Below, in pieces: positions 27,316 to 37,644 of a stretch of 64,000 bases of DNA. The stretch is from Enterococcus rivorum. GTDB lineage: Bacteria; Bacillota; Bacilli; Lactobacillales; Enterococcaceae. Within the stretch, counting starts at the first letter, position 1; the number at the start of each line of letters is the position of its first letter. The position numbers and the translations under genes are program-made. The stretch covers positions 79,024 to 143,023 of the forward strand of contig NZ_MIEK01000078.1 of the NCBI RefSeq assembly GCF_001742285.1, read 5' to 3'. The notes under the pieces were generated by a model. That model had not been told where the DNA came from. It worked only from the letters and a program-made list of their open reading frames with translations, and ran no database searches.

Positions 27316-28074
27316 ATGCTAATTGAAGAACGAATCAATCGAATGAAGGAATATTTGAACGAGAAAAAAAGTGCCTCTATTGAAGAACTAGCTGAATTAC
27401 TTAAGGTTTCCAAAGACACCATTCGACGGGATTTAATTAAACTTGAGAAGCAAAATCAGGTTAAGCGAATTCATGGTGGTGTGATGTTGACAAGAACTAA
27501 AGAAGCGCTGATTTTCGATTACGAAGAACGCTCTAGTCAGTTTCAGGAAATTAAAGAAAAATTAGCCAAACGAGCAGTTCAGTTGATTAGAAATGATTCC
27601 TCTATTTTATTTGATGCATCAACAACAGTCGAAGCGGTAATCCCTCATTTAAACAATAAAGGGATTTTAGCGATTACCAATTCTTTGTCGCATGCGGTTT
27701 TATTAGCTCAATTAGAGAATTGTGAGATTAATCTTTTGCCAGGTAAGCTTCATAAAAAACAGCTATTTATTTCAGGAACGGAAACGGTTAATAAAATTAG
27801 TGACTACAATGTAGATTACGTTTTAATAGGTATTTTTGCAATTAATCAAGATGGATTATTTATTCATACTGAAGAAGAAGGGCTTGTAAAAAGACAGATG
27901 ATTCGTCAAAGCAAGCAAATCATTGCATTAGCCGATCACAGTAAAATCAATACTACCGGTTTTTTCAAAGTTTGCCATTTAAATGAAATTGATAGCTTAA
28001 TCACAGACGAAATGCCCGACGAAGAATTTTCTAGAGCATTAGCAAAAAACAATGTTGAATTAATACTAATCTAA
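27316..28074 (+). CDS. DeoR-family transcriptional regulator
   Basis: A 252-residue repressor: an N-terminal DeoR helix-turn-helix (RINRMKEYLNEKKSASIEELAELLKVSKDTIRRDLIKLE...RIHGG) and a C-terminal sugar-phosphate-sensor domain (DeoRC; DASTTVEAVIPHL, ADHSKI). Members usually respond to a phosphorylated sugar made by the pathway they control. The start is ATG 27316 behind AAGGAG; a 17-codon upstream extension in frame would translate the operator repeats. It is followed at 14 bases by an M24-family gene, its probable target. Confidence 0.88.
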   Translation: MLIEERINRMKEYLNEKKSASIEELAELLKVSKDTIRRDLIKLEKQNQVKRIHGGVMLTRTKEALIFDYEERSSQFQEIKEKLAKRAVQLIRNDSSILFDASTTVEAVIPHLNNKGILAITNSLSHAVLLAQLENCEINLLPGKLHKKQLFISGTETVNKISDYNVDYVLIGIFAINQDGLFIHTEEEGLVKRQMIRQSKQIIALADHSKINTTGFFKVCHLNEIDSLITDEMPDEEFSRALAKNNVELILI

Positions 28075-28087
28075 AGGAGAATTTCCC

Positions 28088-29470
28088 ATGAAAAATATAG
28101 TACTGAAAGAAATTATTGAACCAAAAACGTATCCAGATGTCAGCCCAACTTTTTTAACCGATCAAACGATGGAAGAAAGAAAACAAAAATTACTTCACGT
28201 AATGAAAAGCTTTGATTATGATTGTTTAGTCGTTTATGCAGACAAAGAGCATGGCTCCAATTTTGAATACTTAACAGGATTTATTCCCCGATTTGAAGAA
28301 GGTTTGCTAATCATCAATAAAAAAGGTGAGACCCATTTAGTGTTGGGAAATGAAAATTTGAAGATGGCCAACTATGCAAGAGTTCCTGTAAAATTGCATC
28401 ATTCTCCATTGTTTTCTTTGCCTAATCAGCCGATGGAAGGTGGGGCACCATTAGAAGATATTTTTATGGAGATTGGTTTAGACAAAAGTGCCAAATTAGG
28501 AATCGTTGCGTGGAAAATGTTTACGAAAAATGCACAAGCGAAGCAGCTTTTTGATATACCTTACTTCATCATGGAGGCAATCAAAGCAGTTGTTAGTAAA
28601 GAAGCCATCGTTGAAAATGCGTGTGATTTGTTTATTCATGGTTCTTATGGCGTGAGAACAAGAAATAACGCTAACGAGATTGCTCATTACGAATATGGTG
28701 CGAATTTAGCTTCAACAAGTATGTTGAATGCAATGAACAAAGTTACGGTTGGGATAAAAGAAAGTGAATTAGGCGCCTGCTTAAATTCAGAAGGCCAAAC
28801 AAATAATGTTGTAACGATAGCGACAGCAGGAGCCCGTTTTGGCTATGCAAATCTCTATCCAACGCACAAGCAAGTGCAGTTAGGAGAGAATCTTTCTCTA
28901 ACAACTAGTTATAAAGGAGGATTATCCAGTCGTTCTGGATTCGTGGTAGAAAATGAGAATCAGCTTCCAGTGGAACAAAAAGATTATTTGGAACGAATAG
29001 TAAAACCTTACTTTAATGCAGTTGTTACTTGGCTTACAGAAGAAAAGATTGGAGTCACTGGCGATGCTCTCTATCAGCAAATTGAAGCGGTTTTTCCAAA
29101 AGAAAAATATGGCTGGCATTTAAATCCTGGTCATTTAGTTTCTGACGAAGAGTGGATGTCTTCTCCTGTATACGACGGTTCTGAGGAATTAATTCAAAGC
29201 GGGATGATTTTTCAAATTGATATTATTCCTTCAGTTAGTGGCTATAACGGAACGAGTGCAGAGGAATGTGTGGCAATAGCAGACTTAGAACTGCAACAAG
29301 AAATTCAAGCAAAGTATCCAGAACTTTGGGAACGAATATTAGCTAGAAGAGCGTATCTAAAAGAAAAATTGACTATTGATATTCATCCACAAATCTTGCC
29401 GTTGTCTAATACAGTAGGATATTTAAGACCATTTTTCTTGGCGAAAGACAAAGCGTTAAGTGTTGAATAA
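28088..29470 (+). CDS. M24 (pita-bread fold) peptidase-like protein, metal ligands apparently lost
   Basis: A 460-residue protein with an N-terminal creatinase-type domain (about residues 25-170; YDCLVVYADKEHGSNFEYLTGF) and a C-terminal M24 domain. The fold is recognisable (GGLSSRSGFVV, HLNPGH, GMIFQIDIIPS, EECVAIAD), but the two Asp ligands expected at the 'D...D' strand appear as LTTSYKGG and the GHGVG His segment as HLNPGH, so a metal-dependent Xaa-Pro peptidase activity is doubtful. AAAGGAGA precedes the ATG. It forms an operon with the DeoR-type regulator. Substrate unknown. Confidence 0.75.
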   Translation: MKNIVLKEIIEPKTYPDVSPTFLTDQTMEERKQKLLHVMKSFDYDCLVVYADKEHGSNFEYLTGFIPRFEEGLLIINKKGETHLVLGNENLKMANYARVPVKLHHSPLFSLPNQPMEGGAPLEDIFMEIGLDKSAKLGIVAWKMFTKNAQAKQLFDIPYFIMEAIKAVVSKEAIVENACDLFIHGSYGVRTRNNANEIAHYEYGANLASTSMLNAMNKVTVGIKESELGACLNSEGQTNNVVTIATAGARFGYANLYPTHKQVQLGENLSLTTSYKGGLSSRSGFVVENENQLPVEQKDYLERIVKPYFNAVVTWLTEEKIGVTGDALYQQIEAVFPKEKYGWHLNPGHLVSDEEWMSSPVYDGSEELIQSGMIFQIDIIPSVSGYNGTSAEECVAIADLELQQEIQAKYPELWERILARRAYLKEKLTIDIHPQILPLSNTVGYLRPFFLAKDKALSVE

Positions 29471-29498
29471 ATTTCGAGAAAACTAATTTGAAAATAAG

Positions 29499-29547
29499 AA
29501 ACGTATCAGACAATTGCTAAAAATAGCGTGGCTGGATACGTTTTTTT
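29499..29547 (+). terminator. Intrinsic terminator after the M24 gene
   Basis: AAACGTATC pairs with GATACGTTT (with an inner AG.CA/GCTG extension), followed by TTTTGTATG. Confidence 0.75.
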
Positions 29548-29617
29548 GTATGTTTAATCGTTAGCGAATTGGTATAATTGTTTCAAGCTTTATGTCTATT
29601 GGTAAAAGGAAGTTAAA

Positions 29618-30331
29618 ATGAAAAAAGTGACGAATGGGAGTGAAGGAATGAGTAATCATGAAGAAGAAGTTGAAACGAAAGAAATTCAAAAGCATCCGAG
29701 AAATAAAAATAAAAAGCGGGTACGCTCAGCAGCTTTAGTGCTTTTGGGAATAGTTATAGGAATTATCGGTTATATGATGTATATGAATTTAGAACCCTTT
29801 ACTGATGAAGCAAAAGTCGCAGGTATACCAGATGATTATATCAAAGTAGTTAAGCAGTCGGATGATTCTTTGGCACCATTGTTTATTGCAAGTGCTAAGT
29901 ATGACTATAATACAAGTGGTAAAACAATCAGTATTTATGTGGATTATTATGAAAAAGAAGTCCAAAAAAAACATGATCTGGTGTTAAATGTCGATCAGAT
30001 GGATGAGGGTCCTCTTGCAGGAACTATTTATAGTGGTTTGACTTCCACTGAGGAGCTAGGCGACTTTCAAGATTTGTTAGTGACTATAAATAGTAATAAG
30101 GCAAGATATACAGGCAATTACTCTTTTGAAGAAGTCAATTTGAACACAGAGAATGGCTTATTGTTTACTGAAAATGCCTTTGAGGATGGCAAAGTAACTA
30201 AAGGGAAAAAATATGTCATGCAAGCATGGTCAACTGGACAAAAAATCTATAATAACGAAAAGGATTTGTTTAGTAATAAATTTTTGAAAGAGAGTCCTCA
30301 AACGGTTCTATTCTATTTTGTAATCGAGTAA
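29618..30331 (+). CDS. Single-pass membrane protein of unknown function
   Basis: A 237-residue protein: a charged cytoplasmic start with a basic stretch (RNKNKKRVR), one transmembrane helix (about residues 38-57), then a 180-residue extracellular domain that looks beta-rich and acidic. I recognise no family. AAAGGAAG lies 8 bases before the ATG at 29618; an internal ATG at 29648 is less likely. It stands alone between a terminator and a carbonic anhydrase gene. Confidence 0.65.
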   Translation: MKKVTNGSEGMSNHEEEVETKEIQKHPRNKNKKRVRSAALVLLGIVIGIIGYMMYMNLEPFTDEAKVAGIPDDYIKVVKQSDDSLAPLFIASAKYDYNTSGKTISIYVDYYEKEVQKKHDLVLNVDQMDEGPLAGTIYSGLTSTEELGDFQDLLVTINSNKARYTGNYSFEEVNLNTENGLLFTENAFEDGKVTKGKKYVMQAWSTGQKIYNNEKDLFSNKFLKESPQTVLFYFVIE

Positions 30332-30422
30332 AAAACAACTCATTCCAATCAAAAACAATTGTTTTTTAACTAAAAAAAGAGTATAGTATGCAATGTAAAA
30401 ATAACGAGAATGAGGTTGAGAG

Positions 30423-31196
30423 ATGAAAAAGAAAATATGGTTAAGCATCGCAATAAGTGGTGTATTACTAATGTCAACAGCTTGCTCTACAGAAAAGCAA
30501 GCAACAGATGGTACAAAAGATAAACAACAAACAGAACAAAGCACTGAGAAAAAAGTGGATGAAGGTCATCTCGATTATAGTGATCAAAAAGATTGGGAAT
30601 TCACTGCTGGGAAAATGCAGTCTCCCATTGATATTCCAACAAATAAAACAGAAAAAATGACCGAAGATACGGGAACGATTCAACTTGAATATGGGACAGA
30701 TATCACAAGTGTCGAAAATAACGGTCATAGCATTGAAGTAACAGATGGTGGAAGTGCAGTTATTAATGGTAGACATTTTAACTTAGCACAATTTCATTTT
30801 CATGCAGAAAGTGAGCATACAATTGACGGAAAACATTTTCCAATGGAAGCACATTTTGTGAATAAAGCTCAAAGTGGAAGAATTGCGGTAATTGGTGTCT
30901 TCTTCAAAGAAGGAAAAGAAAATAAAGGCTTTCAAGAAGTTTTGGATGACGTAACAGATGAGAAAAATGATCCAATCACTGACTTAGATGAAATGATTCC
31001 AGCCAATAAAAGCTATTATCATTATCTAGGTTCGTTAACTACGCCACCTTTAATAGAAAACGTAGAATGGTATGTGATGAAAAATCCAATTGAAGTTTCA
31101 AAAGAACAAATAGCATCTTTTAAAAAATTATATGCTCACAATAATCGTGAGATTCAACCGTTAAATGACCGTGTTGTATTGGAACATGGAGAGTAA
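30423..31196 (+). CDS. Alpha-class carbonic anhydrase, lipoprotein
   Basis: A 257-residue surface lipoprotein (lipobox STAC, Cys at residue 21) with a complete alpha-carbonic-anhydrase domain, which interconverts carbon dioxide and bicarbonate. SPIDIPT, the zinc ligands in QFHFHAESEH (two His) and MEAHFV (third His), and the conserved YHYLGSLTTPP are all present. A Thr/Gln/Lys-rich linker (residues 22-45) separates the lipid anchor from the enzyme. GAGGTTGAGAG precedes the ATG. Monocistronic, ending at a strong bidirectional terminator. Confidence 0.93.
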   Translation: MKKKIWLSIAISGVLLMSTACSTEKQATDGTKDKQQTEQSTEKKVDEGHLDYSDQKDWEFTAGKMQSPIDIPTNKTEKMTEDTGTIQLEYGTDITSVENNGHSIEVTDGGSAVINGRHFNLAQFHFHAESEHTIDGKHFPMEAHFVNKAQSGRIAVIGVFFKEGKENKGFQEVLDDVTDEKNDPITDLDEMIPANKSYYHYLGSLTTPPLIENVEWYVMKNPIEVSKEQIASFKKLYAHNNREIQPLNDRVVLEHGE

Positions 31197-31218
31197 AAAA
31201 AGCGATTGAACAGATTGG

Positions 31219-31268
31219 AAAAACCACCTAAGATAAACGTTTTTTTGTTTATCTTAGGTGGTTTTTCT
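31219..31268. terminator. Bidirectional terminator between convergent genes
   Basis: AAACCACCTAAGATAAAC pairs perfectly (18 bp) with GTTTATCTTAGGTGGTTT and is followed by TTCTC on the plus strand and by a T run on the minus strand (from the AAAA at 31218-31221). Confidence 0.9.
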
Positions 31269-31281
31269 CTAAAATAAGTAA

Positions 31282-32163
31282 CTAAGATTTTTCAGTACTA
31301 TCTTGTTCCGTCGGTTCAGCTGTTTCACGACGTTCTATCTTTTCTAGCAATTCTTGTTGTTGCTCTAATATTCTCACTAAACGTTCTTCAGTAGTGCTGC
31401 TGTCTTCTAATGGTTGTTTTTTCTTTTTACGCAACAATTGTGGATAGCTAGTGCGAAGTCGAAGTAACATCCCTGTAATGAGAACTAGAAAACTGCCAGT
31501 AAAAGCAACGATAAAATACAAACGCCATTGATTTAGAATATCTAACCAGTTTTGCAAAATGGAGGGTGTCGCTGCCACTTGTTTTACATCACCAATAATT
31601 TTTTGTGCGCCTTGAATCAAAGTAGAAATGTCTTTAAAAATAGTTGATAACGAGAAAGTAAATTTTTCTAAAAAGTGTGTCAGATTATTTACTAAAAGTT
31701 GTAGTTCAGTAGGGCTCACTTTTTGGAAATTGCTTTGAAGGGTAGTCATAGTTTCGACTGTGGTTGAAACCACAAAGCCACCGCAAACGATACTACCAAC
31801 AAGTAACATGGAATAGCCAATAAATAGCAAAATGTCACTTAGCGCCCAGCGTCCATTTTTTCGCATTCTCCAAAGATAAATTAGGAAAAAAACAATGAAA
31901 CCTATAAAAAGAAGGATTTCTAAAATCAGCACGACACCAACTAGAATCGTCCCATTCGTTATCTTTTGTATCAATAGTTCTAACCAGTTGGCATTAGAAA
32001 AAAGTAAAAGAGCATTTTGCAAAGAAAGTGGAAGTTGTGTACTAAAAAGCCACTTAAGAATCGTTGTTTGAAAAAAGGCAAGAAGCAATGCTATGAGTAA
32101 AAATCCAAGCGTGCCCCAGTACATGATTTTACGATTATGGCTGAGTTTTTGGTCATTTGACAT
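31282..32163 (-). CDS. Polytopic membrane protein of unknown function
   Basis: A 293-residue protein with about four transmembrane helices (near residues 14-32, 68-95, 108-130 and 220-240), an extracellular helical region between helices 3 and 4, and a C-terminal coiled-coil-like tail rich in Glu and Gln (LVRILEQQQELLEKIERRE). No family recognised. AAGGAG lies 8 bases before its ATG. It follows the LuxR-type gene on the same strand with about 70 bases between. Confidence 0.6.
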   Translation of the reverse strand: MSNDQKLSHNRKIMYWGTLGFLLIALLLAFFQTTILKWLFSTQLPLSLQNALLLFSNANWLELLIQKITNGTILVGVVLILEILLFIGFIVFFLIYLWRMRKNGRWALSDILLFIGYSMLLVGSIVCGGFVVSTTVETMTTLQSNFQKVSPTELQLLVNNLTHFLEKFTFSLSTIFKDISTLIQGAQKIIGDVKQVAATPSILQNWLDILNQWRLYFIVAFTGSFLVLITGMLLRLRTSYPQLLRKKKKQPLEDSSTTEERLVRILEQQQELLEKIERRETAEPTEQDSTEKS

Positions 32164-32236
32164 TTGTTCGGCTCCTTTGAGTCAACTTAAAATAAATGTT
32201 GCAATTTTCTCTATTTTATCATGAGTGCTCCTTTTA

Positions 32237-33562
32237 TTATAATAAATTGAGTTCCCTGGCTTTTTCAACTACGGTTATTCTTGAGTTAACCTCCAGTTTT
32301 CGGTAGATATTTAAAATGTGGGTTTTAACGGTGGCTTCAGAGATAAATAAGGATTGCGCCATTTCTTTATTAGTGGCACCATTTGCAATTTCCATCAAGA
32401 CTTCTTTTTCTCTGGCTGTTAGCATTGTTCCGCTATCATCACAACAAATCAACAGAACTTCTTTATGAAACTGTTGCTCTTTTGGGTCTAGTTTCTCTAT
32501 TAAATGGGTTCCATATGAATGATGCAATGTTACTAATGTTTCTTTATATAGATAAAAAGGTGCTTTAATAGTATTCTCGCAGGCGTAATATAAGCTTTCA
32601 CCATACAAATTTTTTATCAATCGCTCATCTGAGGAGTTCATTTCAAGTAGGATTGTTATTTTTAACAAAGTTCCTTCAACTGTTTTAAGCAACAATTTAT
32701 TTCTTCGGCTATTGATTAGTAGATGATCTACCATAGTAAGGGCTGCACGATAGTCTTGTTGTTTAAGCAAGATCAAGCTGTAAAATAGTTGATTATTCAT
32801 GTTTTGAAAAGAGGGGTTCTCGTGATAACTATTAATAAATGAATCTTGGTATTGTTTACTTAACTGGTTGTTTTTCAAGCAATATTTAATTAAGCCGGAT
32901 TTTACTAAAGAGTTCGCATAGTTAGACATCTCGTGTTCAAATTGTTGAACTATCTTAAAGGCACTCTCTGGTTGATTACTTAAGTATAAAAATTCTGCTT
33001 GATTGTAAAGGTAAGCCGCTTGCAAATGTTCACTTTCTTGGTTACTGGCTTTTTTTAGTGTGTTAGCGGCTTTTTCCATTTTAAACTGCTTCAAATAGAT
33101 ACCGGTAATAGTAATATAGAAATTGATGAAATAGTTTTTTTGCATTGACGGACTAAACTGGAATAATCGAATCCAATCTTTTATTTTTCTTAAAAGCGCT
33201 AGGGCTTTACTTAGTTCACCCATTTCTTCATATAGTTGAGCCAATAAGGTGAAATTAAAGTAAGTTAAAAAAGGATTTTGATCTTCTTCATTAAGTTGGT
33301 TACTAAGATTGATTGATTGGATTGCTTCTCCAAATTGGTCTTGAAAATAGTGGACAGTTGCGTTTTTTAGTAAAATAAATGCTTTTGATGTCTGATTCAA
33401 TTTTAGTCGATCAATTTCAGCACGAGTAATAGTCGTTTGTTTCATTGAAGATGGATCAATACCCAATAAAATTTTGAGCCCTTCGACCGCTTTTATTTCC
33501 TTTGCATGAGGATATTCTTTTTCTAACAAATCAATCAACTGGGTACACTGCGTATGCTCCAA
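32237..33562 (-). pseudogene. 3' part of a MalT-like LuxR regulator, separated by an in-frame stop
   Basis: A 441-residue frame with TPR-like helical repeats and a C-terminal LuxR HTH (LTAREKEVLMEIANGATNKEMAQSLFISEATVKTHILNIYRKLEVNSRITVVEKA). MalT/LAL-type regulators are single chains of about 850-900 residues: ATPase, helical repeats, LuxR HTH. This frame is in the same phase as the upstream 413-residue ATPase frame, separated only by TAA and two sense codons. The possible TTG start at 33562 has no ribosome site. The simplest reading is one gene broken by a nonsense mutation; a split two-protein system or read-through is less likely. Confidence 0.7.
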
Positions 33563-33568
33563 ATTGGA

Positions 33569-34810
33569 TTAGTGATAAAAAATCTTTTGATAAGCAAAGT
33601 CAATGTTTTTACTAGCTATCACGACAGGCACTTCTCCAAGGTAATAAAGAAAACGAACGGAATGTGGCTCACTAACGATGAGTTGCATAAGTTGCTCATA
33701 TTCTTTTAATTCTAAAAGGAGTCTTAGAGCTTCCTCGGTATCTCCTTGCTGAATAAAACTATTTATACCAAGGAGACATAGCTTGTTTCTTTCTTTTGGA
33801 GAGAGTAGTTGAAATTTTTTAAATAAAAATTCTTTGAAAATAGGGTGGTATTGATAGACTTGCTGAGTTGTATCAATGCAGTCAATTAACAGATTCTTAT
33901 TCAATAAAGTTTGCATCATTTTAGGAAAGACAACAGCAGGAAATAATTCTTCGCAAAGCGCTTTGTTGACGTTATTAAAATACGCAGTTTTTATTAAAAA
34001 TTCTTGTTCTGTCTCCGATAACTGTTGAAAAATTTCTTTAGATAGATAGTCTGAAAAAATTCGATCGTTTTTTTTCAAATCTTCCAATTCAGTGAGTCCT
34101 GTCCTCAAGTTAGCTGCGACCAATAATTGCAGCCCCCCAATCCAACCATTAGCAAAGGAAAGGAGTTCTTGCTTTTCTGTATCTGATAAATTAGCGCCAG
34201 TGGTATTTTTTATAAACTGTAATGCTTCTACATCTGTTAGCAGAAAATCCGTTTGATTAATATACTGAAGTTGATTGTTCATTTCTAACATGCCTAAATA
34301 AATATTGGGTTCGTACCTAGTCAACAGAACCATATGAATAGCGTTTGGTGACTCAGCTAAGAAAAGTTCAAAGGATTTTAGCACTTCTGGATTTGTTAGG
34401 AGGTGAAAATCATCTAGAATGATAAAAATGTCTTCGCTTTCAAACAAGCAATTGCATAAAAAGGTAACAATTTCTTCAATAGACTGATTAATAGCACCTG
34501 CTTGGAAAAAGGCTAAGAAGTCATTTTTAAATTTTCCTAATTGCGACTCCAATGCTTCAACTAAATAACCCCAAAAAACGAAAAGATGATTGCAGTCTTG
34601 GGCTAAGCGTATCCATTTGACGGTTTCCGCTGGATAATCTGACAAAAGAGAATTTATAGCGGTTGTTTTGCCGCGACCAGCCCCTGCTTCCACAACCAGT
34701 AATTTTTTTGCTGTAATCATGCTAAGTTTATTCAACAAAACAGGTCGTTGAACCAAATCATGTCTAAGTTCTGGCGCTTTTGTTCGACTGCTTAGAGTTT
34801 GCTTTTTCAT
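33569..34810 (-). pseudogene. 5' part of a MalT-like LuxR regulator (ATPase module)
   Basis: A 413-residue frame with a STAND-type ATPase: Walker A EAGAGRGKTT (about residue 42), Walker B IFIILDDFHLL, and the winged-helix region after it, like the N-terminal half of MalT. It ends ...DFAYQKIFYH-TAA and the same frame continues into the TPR/LuxR part. Without the DNA-binding domain the truncated chain would not be a transcription activator. The genes upstream on the same strand form an ABC-2 exporter, which could have been its target. Confidence 0.7.
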
Positions 34811-34986
34811 TGTGAATCATCCTTTGTCTGTTTCTTATTTTGAATGAGATTGTGATCTATCTATTTGAGTTATTTCAGAGCCCCTTAAAATCTGAATAAT
34901 CGTAAGTCTGGCTCTTTGAACATTTACTGGAAAGCTCTTAATCCAAAACAACTGTTGTTTCAACCTCTTTAGTATAACAGGATTTT

Positions 34987-35955
34987 TTAACTTCTAATAT
35001 AATCTTTCTGTGTTTTCAATAAGGCGAAGAGGAAAAAGAGTAGTGTAAAAACAAAAACATAGAGAATATTAGGTAGCATCTTTGAAACGAGCTCCCCTTG
35101 CTCTAAATAGGTAACGATATCTAAATATCTTTTCTGTGGTAACAATTGAATCAACGTATTCAACCACCTATTGCCATTTGCAAATGAAAAGAAGCTTCCT
35201 GATAAGATCGTTGAAATAACCACCACGACTGAGCCCATCATGTTTGAGCGATCGCTATCATCAAAGAGGGCTGCGAAAAATAAAGAAACGGCAGTTGCGA
35301 ATAGGCAGATGAGACCTAATAGCAAGAAATATTCAAGCAAGTTGAATCCAATCGAGAGTTGAAAAATCAGTTTAGCTGAGTAAACAATCAGTAATGTCGG
35401 GATAAAAAGTAGCAGAAATGAGAATAAACTATGGGCTAATAAGAGTTTTAAAAGGTTAATAGGTGTGGTCAACACCCGTTCAATCATTCTTTTTTCCTTA
35501 TCCTCATTGAAAGTGAAGGAATTTGTCAGACTGGTCATTAAAATAAACATCAGCAAAAAACCAATAATCAGACTGCCTGTTCCACGCTTTTTTCCTGAAA
35601 TAGTTTCTTTTTGACTAGGATGAGCTAGTAACTGCGCTACTTTTTTTCGATAATCATCATTTTTGATGGTCTTAACCTCAAAGCCAGTATCCTTTTTCTG
35701 AATAATCGCATCATAGGTGCCTTTTACCAATTCAGAAGTTGGCGGTAATTGAGTTAAATAGGTTATCTGGACTATTTCAGAAGCTTGAAGTGCTTGATTT
35801 TGTTCTCCGACAACCCCAATGTTAATCCTTTCCTTGGCATGATTTCCCATATACAAAGCAATGACCATAGCAGCAATCATGAGGAGAAACATCATGACTA
35901 AACGCCCTTTGTTATTCCAAGTTCGATACCAATCATTTTTGATAATGACTAACAT
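34987..35955 (-). CDS. ABC-2 type exporter permease (second)
   Basis: A 322-residue ABC-2 membrane protein: an N-terminal helix (about residues 18-36), an extracellular domain of about 120 residues, then five helices in the C-terminal half. The segment NSFTFNEDKEKRMIERVLTTPINLLKLLLAH is the typical coupling region of ABC2_membrane_3 proteins. GGAGAGG precedes the ATG, and the gene overlaps the preceding permease by seven bases. Third gene of an ATPase-permease-permease exporter, a set often used for drugs, bacteriocins or lipids; the substrate is not indicated. Confidence 0.85.
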   Translation of the reverse strand: MLVIIKNDWYRTWNNKGRLVMMFLLMIAAMVIALYMGNHAKERINIGVVGEQNQALQASEIVQITYLTQLPPTSELVKGTYDAIIQKKDTGFEVKTIKNDDYRKKVAQLLAHPSQKETISGKKRGTGSLIIGFLLMFILMTSLTNSFTFNEDKEKRMIERVLTTPINLLKLLLAHSLFSFLLLFIPTLLIVYSAKLIFQLSIGFNLLEYFLLLGLICLFATAVSLFFAALFDDSDRSNMMGSVVVVISTILSGSFFSFANGNRWLNTLIQLLPQKRYLDIVTYLEQGELVSKMLPNILYVFVFTLLFFLFALLKTQKDYIRS

Positions 35956-36695
35956 AAATAATCCTCTCCTTTAAAAAAGATTTGACATAACAAGATAGTG
36001 ATTGCTGATAAAACAATCATTATCACTAAGGCTGGTAAGACTCCTTGAGAGTTTTGATCATAAATGATAGAAAAAATAGTGTCTACTACGGTTGTCACAG
36101 GTGATAGTTTACTGATTGTTACCATGGTAGTACCTAAATTTGCAATGGGAAAAAAGAATCCCGATAAAATAGCGAAGAGGGTGGTAACGATGCTAAGTAT
36201 TTGATTAGCAACACCTTCACTTTTGAAGAGACAGCACATGAAAACTCCAATACAACTAAAAAGAAAATCCACTGCTAAAAACAATAACCAGACTAGTAAT
36301 AAGTTGTTTGTACCGAAGTTGACATTAAAAACAAACTTCATGAAAAGCCCTGCTATGCTGTAGAAAACCGCAGTAAAAATAAATGTAGCAATTATTTTTG
36401 AAAGCGGAATAGACAATTTACCCACTGGAGAATAAATGATTCGTAAGTTAGGTGCTTTAATCCGTTCTTCCATAAAAGAGTTTGCCGAAAAAGTTGCAGC
36501 ATATAAGGCACAGTAAATCATCATAGTCACACCGTAATAATCATAACTAGTAATTCTGGTACCATACATTCCTTCTGTCAAAACCCCTAAGACCGCAGTC
36601 AATAACAAAGGAAAAGCTAAAACCATAAAAATCCAGGTTGGATTGATAAATAAATTGATTGTGTCTCTTTGTAAAATTCTAAAAAAGCGATACAT
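35949..36695 (-). CDS. ABC-2 type exporter permease (first)
   Basis: A 248-residue ABC-2 permease with six hydrophobic segments. NSFMEERIKAPNLRIIYSPVGKLSIPLSKIIAT is the family's coupling-helix region after the second segment. AAGGAGGG precedes the ATG, 13 bases after the ATPase gene. It pairs with the following permease, which overlaps its end. Confidence 0.85.
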   Translation of the reverse strand: MYRFFRILQRDTINLFINPTWIFMVLAFPLLLTAVLGVLTEGMYGTRITSYDYYGVTMMIYCALYAATFSANSFMEERIKAPNLRIIYSPVGKLSIPLSKIIATFIFTAVFYSIAGLFMKFVFNVNFGTNNLLLVWLLFLAVDFLFSCIGVFMCCLFKSEGVANQILSIVTTLFAILSGFFFPIANLGTTMVTISKLSPVTTVVDTIFSIIYDQNSQGVLPALVIMIVLSAITILLCQIFFKGEDYLC

Positions 36696-36708
36696 ATGAT
36701 TTCCCTCC

Positions 36709-37644
36709 TTAATCTCTTAACGAACGCCCCGTTAAATCCAAAAAGATTGTTTCTAAATTATTGGACTGTATTTCAATATTGCAAATTTTTTGTTGTTGCT
36801 GAAGTAAACTGCTGATAATTTTATCCAGGTTTTCTACCCCTTGAATCGTTGAAATCATTAGTTGTTGGTCTAAAGTTTTTACATCTGTAATTCCTTCGAT
36901 TTCGTAGAAACAATCAGTGTGTAAATTTTCCGAAGTCTCCAATGTGATGACAATATTTTTCTCACCAGAGACTTCTTTTAAGGACTCTTTTGATCCTTCA
37001 GCAATAATTTTACCGTGATCCATAATAATAATCCTTGTGGAGATTTCTTCTACCTCTTCCATATAGTGAGTGGTATAAAGTACAGTCATCCCTTCTTGTT
37101 GCATTTGTCGAATCGAAGCGAGAATATGATTGCGAGATTGGGGGTCAATGCCTACCGTGGGTTCATCCATAATAAGTAATTCTGGCTGGTGGGCAATCGC
37201 ACAAGCAATGTTTAGTCTTCGTTTCATTCCTCCTGAAAAAGTATTTACTTTGTCTTTTCTGTGACCCGTTAGCCCAACGGATCTTAATGCGAAGTCGATA
37301 CCATTTTTTAATGTTTGGCCTTTTAAGCCATACAATGAAGCAAAAAAATGGACATTTTGTTCAGCAGTCAAATCTTCATATAAGGCTAAGTTTTGTGGAA
37401 CAATCCCTAGTTTTTCCTTAAATTGAGTTACATTTTGATCGATGGATTGCCCCTTAAACTTAATTTCTCCACCATCAAAGCCTAAGGCACCAGAGATGAT
37501 ATTAATCGTGGTACTTTTTCCTGCACCGTTGGGACCTAAAAAACATAGAATCTCTCCTTGATAAATTGTAAAACTGATTTTGTGAATAACATCCTTCTTG
37601 TGATAGCTTTTTTCTAAATTTGCGACTTCTAATAATGCGTTCAT
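36709..37644 (-). CDS. ABC exporter ATPase (DrrA/CcmA-like)
   Basis: A 311-residue ATPase. Walker [10 protein letters not shown] (about residue 36), signature FSGGMKRR, Walker [13 protein letters not shown] and the His switch TTHYMEEVE are intact, and a C-terminal extension of about 80 residues follows as in DrrA-type exporters. The start is the ATG at 37644, eight bases from AGGAG; a GTG three codons upstream overlaps the ribosome site. First gene of the three-gene exporter operon. Confidence 0.92.
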   Translation of the reverse strand: MNALLEVANLEKSYHKKDVIHKISFTIYQGEILCFLGPNGAGKSTTINIISGALGFDGGEIKFKGQSIDQNVTQFKEKLGIVPQNLALYEDLTAEQNVHFFASLYGLKGQTLKNGIDFALRSVGLTGHRKDKVNTFSGGMKRRLNIACAIAHQPELLIMDEPTVGIDPQSRNHILASIRQMQQEGMTVLYTTHYMEEVEEISTRIIIMDHGKIIAEGSKESLKEVSGEKNIVITLETSENLHTDCFYEIEGITDVKTLDQQLMISTIQGVENLDKIISSLLQQQQKICNIEIQSNNLETIFLDLTGRSLRD

